6,845 bases of DNA from Burkholderiales bacterium (lineage in GTDB: Bacteria; Pseudomonadota; Gammaproteobacteria; Burkholderiales; Burkholderiaceae_D). Within the stretch, counting starts at the first letter, position 1; every line of letters starts with the position of its first letter. Positions 1 to 5,902 of the stretch are shown piece by piece. The DNA is taken from assembly GCA_028868455.1 (NCBI GenBank), contig JAGWUK010000158.1, forward strand, positions 1 through 6,845. Reading direction: 5' to 3'. The notes under the pieces were generated by a model. The model was not told where the DNA came from, searched no databases, and saw nothing but the letters and a program-made list of their open reading frames with translations. A program made the position numbers and the translations under genes.

Positions 1-1155
1 GTTGATTCTGCACGTTATCTGCAGGTGCTGACACTGGCTTTGAATGCATCCATGTCAGTACAAGATACCTTGAAGGCGGCTTTGGCTGGCGGCAAAAGCC
101 TGAAGGAGCAAGACTGGAGTTTGTTGTCGGATTATTCGTGGGATGATCCTGAGCAAAAGCTGGTGAACAATAAGGATGTTGCGAGCACTTTGCTTCGCTT
201 GTCGGAAATATGCCCGCCTGGTGCAAACGCAACGCGTCTGTATCTGCGTGCTCTGTTTGCCTCTGCGACGGCCAGTTCTGGGCAAACCGTGCCGAATATC
301 GACAAAGCGGCAGCGACGCAAAAAATGATGAAGGTGTTAGCGGATATAAAAACTTCGCGCGACAATCTGGATCTGGTCGCAGGCGCAGCGGCTGAACTGA
401 GTGAATTTTTGACACCAGCGAAATCGCCAGGAAGAAGCAAACTCGTCACAGCATGGAATACCGCATTGCTGAAACTGGCAGACGACACAACGATTTCGAA
501 AACGGATCGTCTGGGTGCGCTCGGTGCAATGATTGCCCTGGCATCGCTGGATAATGCCAAGCCGGGTGTTGGTCTGCAAAAAGATGTGCAAAAACGTGTT
601 GCGCAAATTGATCAGGCGACTACTGATGCCTATGAACGCCAATCGGTTGTCAATGCGGCGGCACATGCGTTGGGTGATGCTGGCCTGCTCAGCGACTCTG
701 ACAATTTGCTGAAAGCGGAACTGAAGCGTTCGCATTCACCTTATTACTTTATGTCGACCCTGGGTTCCAATGCCAAAAAACGCGGTCAAAATGCCGATGC
801 GGTCAATTGGTATGAGCAAGCCTATAACGCTGCTAAAGGTCCGGCGACGCGCTTGCAATGGGGTTCTAATTACGTCAGTAATCTGGTCGACCTGACACCA
901 AATGACGATGTGCGCATAGAAAAGGCAGTCGGCAGTGTTTTTACGGAACTGGCGAAAAACGAAAATGCCTTTTATGAACGCAATCGCGCTTATCTGGAAA
1001 AAATGGGTGGAAAATTGGTTGCGTGGAATGCGGATGGCAAGCACCAGCAAGCGTTTCAGAAAGTCAAAATGCAGCTGGAAGGCATTTGCGCAAAACTGCC
1101 GGCAAATGACGATCAAAAGGCCACTTGCCAGACTGTATTGAGCAAACGTTCTTAG
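1..1155 (+). CDS. C-terminal part of an alpha-helical, TPR-like protein (possibly thioredoxin-family tail); 5' end outside the window
   Basis: The reading frame is open from base 1 to the TAG at 1153-1155, so this is the 3' part of a longer gene; the GTG at 25 is probably internal. About 384 residues are visible. They are rich in Ala, Leu and Lys and look helical throughout, with no transmembrane segment. A TPR-like stretch (KRGQNADAVNWYEQAYNAAK) lies at about 805-845, and the end has two cysteines in a GICAKLP...ATC pattern. No catalytic motif is visible. The first residues (VDSARYLQVLTLAL) could be the last helix of a thioredoxin fold, and some Burkholderiales thioredoxin-family proteins carry a long helical C-terminal extension of this sort; this is recollection plus inference, not a secure assignment. 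A PPG motif (CPPGAN) occurs at about 211-228. The gene ends about 30 bp before a bidirectional terminator and faces the convergent solute-binding protein gene. Confidence 0.6.
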   Translation, partial: VDSARYLQVLTLALNASMSVQDTLKAALAGGKSLKEQDWSLLSDYSWDDPEQKLVNNKDVASTLLRLSEICPPGANATRLYLRALFASATASSGQTVPNIDKAAATQKMMKVLADIKTSRDNLDLVAGAAAELSEFLTPAKSPGRSKLVTAWNTALLKLADDTTISKTDRLGALGAMIALASLDNAKPGVGLQKDVQKRVAQIDQATTDAYERQSVVNAAAHALGDAGLLSDSDNLLKAELKRSHSPYYFMSTLGSNAKKRGQNADAVNWYEQAYNAAKGPATRLQWGSNYVSNLVDLTPNDDVRIEKAVGSVFTELAKNENAFYERNRAYLEKMGGKLVAWNADGKHQQAFQKVKMQLEGICAKLPANDDQKATCQTVLSKRS

Positions 1156-1187
1156 CCGGATTAAGTTTAGACCGTCCGTTTTTACTC

Positions 1188-1228
1188 AAAAAAAAGCGAC
1201 CCAGGGGAAATCTTGGGTCGCTTTTTTT
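1188..1228. terminator. Bidirectional intrinsic terminator between convergent genes
   Basis: The perfect 8-bp stem GCGACCCA (1196-1203) / TGGGTCGC (1214-1221) can extend through G-U and G-C pairs to a GAAA tetraloop at 1207-1210. It is flanked by eight A (1188-1195) and seven T (1222-1228), so it has a U-tract in either direction. It serves the plus-strand gene ending at 1155 and the minus-strand gene ending at 1227. The minus-strand stop codon (1227-1229) overlaps the A/T tract itself, so the hairpin begins only five bases after that stop. Confidence 0.9.
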
Positions 1229-2813
1229 ATTCCGGTTTGAATTGATATGCGAAAGTAAATTCATCGGTGCGCGGCGTGTAACGGATACCTTTGCGCATCG
1301 CCCAGCTGGCATATTGATGGTAGAGCGGAATGACGGCATAGTCATTGATCGCAAGGGCGGCCGCTTTTTTGGCGTAGTCTTCACGCTGGTTTTCGTCAAC
1401 CGCCGACAGCGAAGCCTGAATCATTTTATCCAGCGCAGGATTGGAATATTTGCCCCAGTTCCAAGTGCCCCAGCCGGTTTCCGGGTTTGGTGTGCCGGTC
1501 AGCGTGCGCAACGCAAAATCCGTTGCCAGCGTCCCCCAGCCAAGCAAGGCGACACTGAATTCACTCTTGCCAGCTTTTGGAAAATAGGCCGCCAGCGGTA
1601 AAGTTTCCACCTTGGTCTGAATGCCTGCTTTCGTCAGAAATTGCGCGACCGTTTGCACGACTTGCTCGTCATTGATATAGCGATTGTTCGGACCATGTAA
1701 GGTGAGGGCAAAGCCATTTGGATATCCGGCGGCAGTCAGCAATTTTTTTGCCCCATTCAGATCGTAAGGTTCAACTTTGAGATCGTTGTTATAGCCAAGT
1801 ATGCCTGGGGCCACGAGATTGGACGCGGGGACGGCCAGTCCTTCCAGGGTGCGTTCGGTGAGCGCTTTGCGGTTAATCGCTTTGGAAATTGCCTGACGTA
1901 CGCGGATGTCGCGTAAAGGGTTAGTCGGCAATGGTTTTCCGGTTTTGTCAGTGATGTCAGGTGAACTATGGTCTTGTTGATCCAGTTGCCAGAACAAGGT
2001 TCGCCAGGAGATTTTTTGCTCGAGTTTAAAGTTACTCTCTTTTTTGAGTCGCGCCACATCGGCTGGCGGTACGGCGTCGATGACGTCAACGTCGCCTGCC
2101 AGTAAGGCCGCAACTCTGGGTGCACCACTGGTCAGTATACGGAAAGTTACTTTGTCCCAGGCGCTTGTCTCTCCCCAGTAGTGATCGTTGCGGATCACGA
2201 CGATGCGATCACTGCGTTTGAAACTCTGGAATTTGAACGGTCCCGTACCTATCAATGCTTTCCCGCTATTGAAATCATCCGTTGTAGCGTGCAGCGCCGC
2301 TTTTTTTGAAACAATAAAAATGGAGCTTAGGTCTAACGCCAGCGGGCCATACGGCGTTGCCGTTTTTAATCTGACGGTATACGGATCAATGGCTTGTTTG
2401 GAAATGATTTGTTTTGTATAACTGGTGAAAGGGCCGGGGCTATTGATCAGTGTGGCCGGGCGATCAAGCGAAAAAATCACATCGTCGGCGGTGAAGTCGG
2501 AACCATCGTGAAATTTGACGCCACGGCGTAATTTGAATTCCCAGGTTGTTGCATCAATGGCTTTCCAGGAAGTTGCCAGCCCTGGTATCAGGCGACCATT
2601 CTGATCTACATGTACAAGTGCATCGAATAAATGCGAAGCAAAGGAAATATTCGGTGCGATATTCAGGTAGTGCGGATCCAGCGAAGAAACATCAGCGGCG
2701 AGCCCGATTCTCAAATCGGCGGCCACACTGCTGGTTGTCCAGGCGCTGCCAGCGCCAAGCGCAAGCAGTAATGCGGCACTACCGACAATGTTCTTTCGGT
2801 TGAGATAAAGCAT
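1227..2813 (-). CDS. Periplasmic ABC transporter solute-binding protein, family 5 (dipeptide/oligopeptide type)
   Basis: This is an extracytoplasmic binding protein of the SBP_bac_5 (DppA/OppA/NikA) family; it would capture a ligand, probably a small peptide, and deliver it to an ABC permease. I chose the ATG at 2813 (528 aa) because AAGGA sits five bases before it; the in-frame ATG at 2828 adds five residues (MQRKT) and has no such site. Residues 1-32 form a Sec-type signal peptide: basic MLYLNRKN, a hydrophobic stretch GSAALLLALGAGSA, and probable cleavage after SSVAA before DLRIG. The family signature follows at about 74-116 (GLATSW...WEFKLRRGVKFHDG...TADDVIFSLDR), and the C-terminus has the usual AVIPLYHQYASWAMRKG region. 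There is no cysteine at all, so it is a soluble periplasmic protein, not a lipoprotein. Length is normal. No permease or ATPase genes adjoin it, and terminators on both sides suggest a monocistronic unit. Ligand specificity cannot be read from the sequence. Confidence 0.9.
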   Translation of the reverse strand: MLYLNRKNIVGSAALLLALGAGSAWTTSSVAADLRIGLAADVSSLDPHYLNIAPNISFASHLFDALVHVDQNGRLIPGLATSWKAIDATTWEFKLRRGVKFHDGSDFTADDVIFSLDRPATLINSPGPFTSYTKQIISKQAIDPYTVRLKTATPYGPLALDLSSIFIVSKKAALHATTDDFNSGKALIGTGPFKFQSFKRSDRIVVIRNDHYWGETSAWDKVTFRILTSGAPRVAALLAGDVDVIDAVPPADVARLKKESNFKLEQKISWRTLFWQLDQQDHSSPDITDKTGKPLPTNPLRDIRVRQAISKAINRKALTERTLEGLAVPASNLVAPGILGYNNDLKVEPYDLNGAKKLLTAAGYPNGFALTLHGPNNRYINDEQVVQTVAQFLTKAGIQTKVETLPLAAYFPKAGKSEFSVALLGWGTLATDFALRTLTGTPNPETGWGTWNWGKYSNPALDKMIQASLSAVDENQREDYAKKAAALAINDYAVIPLYHQYASWAMRKGIRYTPRTDEFTFAYQFKPE

Positions 2814-2818
2814 GGTTT

Positions 2819-2824
2819 TCCTTT
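2819..2824 (-). promoter_or_regulatory. Shine-Dalgarno site that decides the solute-binding protein start
   Basis: The minus strand reads AAAGGA, then five bases, then ATG at 2813. It is the only convincing purine-rich ribosome binding site in front of a gene in this window. It lies inside the five-codon extension that would result from starting at the ATG at 2828, which argues for the 2813 start. Confidence 0.6.
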
Positions 2825-2843
2825 GCATCTTGTAGAAAATTTC

Positions 2844-2904
2844 GCCAGCTTACCATTGCTGGCATTTGCCCGCATAAATTGGGCTTGCGTCCATCATGCG
2901 ATGG
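2844..2904 (-). promoter_or_regulatory. Leader of the solute-binding protein gene with three short inverted repeats
   Basis: Three inverted repeats lie between the upstream terminator and the start codon: GCCAGC/GCTGGC with an 8-base loop (2844-2863), GCCC/GGGC with a 9-base loop (2868-2884), and CCATC/GATGG with a 4-base loop (2891-2904). They could be operator half-sites or RNA hairpins in the 5' untranslated region. I could not find a convincing -35/-10 pair here, and each repeat alone is short enough to occur by chance. Confidence 0.3.
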
Positions 2905-2916
2905 AAAATCTGGACG

Positions 2917-2950
2917 AAAAAAAACGCTGCACATTGTGGCAGCGTTTTTT
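2917..2950 (-). terminator. Intrinsic terminator downstream of efp
   Basis: The stem CGCTGC (2925-2930) / GCAGCG (2939-2944) can extend by AC/GT (2931-2932 with 2936-2937) past one bulged G to a three-base ATT loop. On the minus strand it is followed by eight U (A at 2917-2924). It lies 16 bases after the efp stop codon at 2966 and separates efp from the solute-binding protein gene. Six T at 2945-2950 make it nearly symmetrical, but there is no plus-strand gene for it to serve. Confidence 0.85.
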
Positions 2951-2965
2951 GTGAGACTAAGCGGA

Positions 2966-3541
2966 TTAGTTACGAACCACTTTTTTGTACTCATTTGTAC
3001 GTGTATCGATTTCAATCATATCGTCCTGGCTCACGAACAGTGGCACTTGAACGATATGGCAGTTAGCTTCCAGCGCGTTTTCGATTTTTGCTTCTTTCAA
3101 AACGTTGCCTGAAGTATTGCCTTTGACTGCTGGTTCAGAATAAATCACCTGACGCACGATGGTCGTTGGCAATTCAACAGAAATTGCTTTGCCATCATAG
3201 AAAACGGCTTCGCATTCCATGCCGTCTTTCAGGTAATGCAATGCATCGCCCAGATTTTCTTCTTCGATTTCATACTGGTTGTATTCTGCGTCCATGAAAA
3301 CGAACAGAGGATCAGCGAAATAAGAATAAGTGACCGGTTTTTTATCCAGAACAACAACATCAAATTTGTCGTCACCGCGGAATACGTTCTCTTGCGGGCT
3401 GTTCGTCAGCAGGTTTTTCATTTTCCACTTGTAAGTGAAACCTGTGCGGCTGGAGCCGTTAACGTCGGAGCGCAAGACGATCATAGGCTTGCCATCAACC
3501 ATAATAATGTTGCCAACGCGAATTTCTTTTGCAAATTTCAT
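2966..3541 (-). CDS. efp: Elongation factor P, arginine-rhamnosylated (EarP-dependent) type
   Basis: EF-P (191 aa) binds ribosomes stalled on consecutive prolines, between the P and E sites, and stimulates peptide-bond formation; it acts in the cytoplasm. The three-domain order is visible: an N-terminal KOW-like domain (1-65, [19 protein letters not shown]), a central OB domain (about 70-128, with [19 protein letters not shown] and [12 protein letters not shown]), and a C-terminal OB domain (about 130-191, with [14 protein letters not shown] and the signature [17 protein letters not shown]). The tip of the first-domain hairpin reads GSSRTG and places arginine exactly at residue 32, the site that EarP rhamnosylates, rather than the lysine used in EpmA-type EF-P. 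The flanking residues differ from the common SGRNS loop. The ATG at 3541 matches the family start, but no Shine-Dalgarno sequence precedes it. earP lies 117 bp upstream on the same strand, and a terminator follows. Confidence 0.97.
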   Translation of the reverse strand: MKFAKEIRVGNIIMVDGKPMIVLRSDVNGSSRTGFTYKWKMKNLLTNSPQENVFRGDDKFDVVVLDKKPVTYSYFADPLFVFMDAEYNQYEIEEENLGDALHYLKDGMECEAVFYDGKAISVELPTTIVRQVIYSEPAVKGNTSGNVLKEAKIENALEANCHIVQVPLFVSQDDMIEIDTRTNEYKKVVRN

Positions 3542-3658
3542 AGCGAATATAAGTAAAAAGTAGGTTGCATAAAAATCATCTGTTGCCTACTGGTTAAAAA
3601 TCCTGCAAGCCTACGTCTGATTGAATTGTGAAGATACGATTAAAAATAACCGCACATT
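3542..3658 (-). promoter_or_regulatory. A/T-rich earP-efp intergenic leader
   Basis: These 117 bases contain no terminator that I can see, so read-through from earP into efp is possible. A GTAGG/CCTAC inverted repeat (3560-3564 and 3586-3590, 21-base loop) lies about 20 bases upstream of the efp start. A -10-like TATATT (minus strand, 3546-3551) ends only four bases before the ATG and has no good -35 partner. An efp-specific promoter is expected, because EF-P is abundant in bacteria, but I cannot place it confidently. Confidence 0.3.
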
Positions 3659-4840
3659 TTACCCTATTTTGTGTTCGCATTTGCGAACTCTGCTGGCGAA
3701 CTTTAGTAAATTTGAAGTCATATCGCCATTTTTCATGACTTGATGCTGCCAGTCTACGGTTCTGGTGCGAATTTCAGGCAGGTCGTTCAGCAAAGCGTTC
3801 CATAAATTCGTCCATGCAGCGTCTGTTCCGGCTGCTGCATTCCAGTGCTCTGAAAAATTTATCAAGTCCGGCGTACGGGCTGAATAGCGTTTTAAAAATG
3901 CTTTCAGTTTTATATGGTGCAGATTTTTTTCCTGCGGATAGATATGCCAGATAAAGGGTTTTCCAGCCCACTGCGCGCGCACGAACGAATCTTCTCCACG
4001 GACAAAATTCAGATCGCATGACCATAGTAATTTGTCATATTCAGATTGCGGAATGAACGGAAAGACGCGTACGGTTAATGCGCCATGTGTGGCAAAATTT
4101 CCTGCATGCGCCGCTTGCCCTAAAAAAGCTTGCGTTGCTTCACTTGCTACTCCCTCCGGTATCAGGCAGGTGACGGGGGACGCATTATTTTTCCATGCGT
4201 CAAAGAGCGCGCTGACAGGCGCATCGGGGTAGCAAAAAAGGGACACTAAAAAAGTGTTCAGTGCATTTTTTTCTATGCCGAACTGCGTGAGAAAATCTGC
4301 TCTTGTTTGAGGATCTGCCTGAAATTGCCGACGCTCGCGCTCCAGTTGCGCTTCAAATAGCAATCCGCCGGTTTTTTCCGTAAATCCGGGAAAGAAAAAA
4401 TGTTTGGTCAACGGCATCGATGGATGTGGCGACGGCAGGGTATGACAACCTTCTACCCATTCTTCTGCGCTGAGCCCTTCCAGATTCAGCCATACAGGTT
4501 GGGGCGTGCATGTTGCCATTGCTGCGATATATCCGGGTGGAATATCACAGGCGAAAAACTCGATCACAATATCCGCAATTTCTGCACTTGAAAATTCGCC
4601 AAGCTGATCGCGCCAGTGTCTGATGTTGATACCATCGACAAATTGTTCGTCGTTGTTTGTAGCGATTTCCGGGCAAATCCTTTGAAAGCTTTTTAAGTCG
4701 TCTACCCAGAGCGTGACGTTAATTCCATGTTCCTTTTGTAATTGCCTGGAAAAACGCCAGCAAATGCCGATGTCTCCATAGTTATCGACAACTTTACAAA
4801 ACAAGGCGAGGGAGCGTGGTTGAGAAACGTGCTGTGACAT
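3659..4840 (-). CDS. earP: EF-P arginine 32 rhamnosyltransferase EarP
   Basis: EarP (formerly DUF2331) transfers L-rhamnose from dTDP-beta-L-rhamnose to Arg32 of EF-P with inversion, switching on polyproline rescue. From the ATG at 4840 the protein has 393 residues, normal for the family, with a two-domain GT-B-like fold. The N-terminal hallmark FCKVVDNYGDIGICWR spans 14-29 and includes Asp19 and Asp23, equivalent to the catalytic-site aspartates of characterised EarP. Further conserved blocks are PVWLNLEGLSAEEWVE (115-130), SLFCYPDAP (200-208) and the donor-binding RGEDSFVRAQWAGKPFIW (281-298). I chose ATG 4840 because the frame's only earlier start is a TTG at 4897, whose 19 extra residues precede the usual family N-terminus. 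No Shine-Dalgarno site precedes the ATG. Residues 101-103 are Pro-Pro-Gly, an EF-P-dependent stall motif in EF-P's own activator. efp follows 117 bp downstream, a typical pairing. Confidence 0.96.
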   Translation of the reverse strand: MSQHVSQPRSLALFCKVVDNYGDIGICWRFSRQLQKEHGINVTLWVDDLKSFQRICPEIATNNDEQFVDGINIRHWRDQLGEFSSAEIADIVIEFFACDIPPGYIAAMATCTPQPVWLNLEGLSAEEWVEGCHTLPSPHPSMPLTKHFFFPGFTEKTGGLLFEAQLERERRQFQADPQTRADFLTQFGIEKNALNTFLVSLFCYPDAPVSALFDAWKNNASPVTCLIPEGVASEATQAFLGQAAHAGNFATHGALTVRVFPFIPQSEYDKLLWSCDLNFVRGEDSFVRAQWAGKPFIWHIYPQEKNLHHIKLKAFLKRYSARTPDLINFSEHWNAAAGTDAAWTNLWNALLNDLPEIRTRTVDWQHQVMKNGDMTSNLLKFASRVRKCEHKIG

Positions 4841-4867
4841 AGCGAAACTGGCGTAAAGATTAAATGA

Positions 4868-4897
4868 ATTAGGGATGCAGAAAAATTGAGCCGGCAA
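4868..4897 (-). promoter_or_regulatory. Candidate sigma70 promoter for earP
   Basis: On the minus strand TTGCCG (4892-4897, 4 of 6 matches to TTGACA) is followed after 18 bases by CCTAAT (4868-4873, 4 of 6 matches to TATAAT). The predicted transcript would start near 4860, about 20 bases before the earP ATG at 4840. A second AT-rich hexamer, TTTAAT, lies a little downstream. The match is modest and found by eye. Confidence 0.3.
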
Positions 4898-5002
4898 GGC
4901 ACAATGACGAAGGCAGAATCGTACAGAGCAAAGCTATAAAGTCACCGGGTGGTTTTGCTTAAATCTTTTGGATAAAGAAAGTTGACGCATTAATATGGAT
5001 TG

Positions 5003-5029
5003 AAAAAAACGCCTCATCACGTTGCGGTT
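5003..5029 (-). terminator. Weak candidate terminator downstream of gloB
   Basis: On the minus strand a weak five-pair stem with one bulged C (AAC-GC paired with GC-GTT) and an 11-base loop is followed by seven U (A at 5003-5009). It lies about 80 bases after the gloB stop, inside the 268-bp gap before earP (4841-5108). The U-tract is good but the stem is poor, so gloB and earP may be only partly insulated. The rest of the gap shows no gene or RNA that I recognise. Confidence 0.25.
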
Positions 5030-5108
5030 CTGGGTAGATTTTCCTGCGCAATTGTTATTGCTGAAACCTTCGGTGACGCTACCTTATTTCCGATAAAAAA
5101 TTGTTGAA

Positions 5109-5894
5109 TCAGCGGAAATGATTTTTCCATTCGCGCAATGCTGCGAAATTCTCAATCTCGTTTTGTCGCGCTGAAATTTTTCCTGCGGCAAACAGGCGCT
5201 GTACAACGTCAGCATTTCTGCTGCGCAAGAAAGGGTTGGTCTGTTTTTCCAGTAACATTTGACTCGGCACGGTGGGGATGCCCAGATTTCGTTTGTGCTG
5301 TTCGCGCTCGATACGGGAGATCAGGTCTGGATTAGACGGTTCGATTTCTTGTGCAAATTTGAGATTTGACATCGTGTATTCGTGGGCGCAATAGATTGTT
5401 GTATCGTCGGGCAGTGCCGCTAACTTATCCAGTGAATGCAGCATTTGCTCTGGCGTACCTTCAAAGATGCGTCCGCATCCGCCGGCAAATAACGTGTCGC
5501 CGCAAAATAACCAATGTTGCTTGGGTGCGAAATACGCAATATGTCCCAGTGTGTGACCAGGCACTTCCACTACGGATAAATTCAGGTTGATGCCGGGAAC
5601 CGTAATTTGCTCGTCCTGGTGCAGCGGTCGGCTGACCGACGAAATCTGGTCTTTCGCTGGGCCGAATACAGGGACGGCAGCGTGTGCTAGCAAGGGAATC
5701 ACGCCGCCAATATGATCTGCATGATGATGCGTGAGTAAAATAGCGGACAATACTAATTGGTGTGCAGCCAGTGCTTCCAGTATCGGTGATGCATCGCCGG
5801 GATCCACCACGGCAGCATGTTGCCCATCATGGATGATCCACAGATAGTTGTCGTCAAAGGCAGGTACAGTCAATATACTCAGGGCATTCTTCAT
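5109..5894 (-). CDS. gloB: Hydroxyacylglutathione hydrolase (glyoxalase II)
   Basis: Glyoxalase II hydrolyses S-D-lactoylglutathione to D-lactate and glutathione, the second step of methylglyoxal detoxification in the cytosol. The protein (261 aa from the ATG at 5894) starts with the family's [10 protein letters not shown] (10-19). It carries the binuclear metal site of the metallo-beta-lactamase fold: THHHADH (55-61, giving His56, His58, Asp60, His61), VPGHTLGH (111-118, His114), CGDTLF (131-136, Asp133) and CAHEYT (169-174, His171). GGCGRIFEG (138-146) and the C-terminal NPFLR (220-224) belong to the glutathione-binding part typical of true GloB rather than generic lactamase-like hydrolases. 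The ATG at 5912 would add MVPCVF and overlap the divergent gene by 10 bp; 5894 fits the family better. No clear Shine-Dalgarno site precedes either. The start codon is 8 bp from that of the divergent methyltransferase gene, an arrangement resembling gloB/yafS in enterobacteria. Confidence 0.96.
   Translation of the reverse strand: MKNALSILTVPAFDDNYLWIIHDGQHAAVVDPGDASPILEALAAHQLVLSAILLTHHHADHIGGVIPLLAHAAVPVFGPAKDQISSVSRPLHQDEQITVPGINLNLSVVEVPGHTLGHIAYFAPKQHWLFCGDTLFAGGCGRIFEGTPEQMLHSLDKLAALPDDTTIYCAHEYTMSNLKFAQEIEPSNPDLISRIEREQHKRNLGIPTVPSQMLLEKQTNPFLRSRNADVVQRLFAAGKISARQNEIENFAALREWKNHFR
5851..5879 (+). promoter_or_regulatory. Candidate promoter of the methyltransferase-rnhA operon, inside gloB
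   Basis: TCGTCA (5851-5856, 4 of 6 matches to TTGACA) is separated by exactly 17 bases from TATACT (5874-5879, 5 of 6 matches to TATAAT). Transcription would start near 5886, about 17 bases before the ATG at 5903. The whole promoter lies within the first codons of gloB on the other strand. Found by eye. Confidence 0.4.
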
Positions 5895-5902
5895 AAATAC
5901 GC

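Noticed and set aside
1125..1601. Plus-strand 158-codon frame running through the terminator
   Set aside because: It is antisense to the well-supported solute-binding protein gene, crosses a strong terminator and shows no family features.
3539..3551. efp as a firmly leaderless gene with TATATT as -10
   Set aside because: Only four bases separate the hexamer from ATG, and no acceptable -35 is found; kept only as a weak hint.
4841..4897. EarP extended to the TTG at 4897 (19 extra residues)
   Set aside because: The family hallmark FCKVVDNYGDIG normally lies close to the N-terminus; ATG 4840 fits better, and the extension overlaps the candidate promoter.
4981..5008. Plus-strand TTGACG (4982-4987) as a promoter
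   Set aside because: The -35-like hexamer is good, but no -10 lies at 16-18 bases and no plus-strand gene follows.
4898..5108. Possible small gene in the gap upstream of earP, for example an 18-codon minus-strand frame at 4934-4990 (MRQLSLSKRF...)
   Set aside because: It is very short, has no ribosome binding site and no recognisable similarity; frames of this size are expected by chance.
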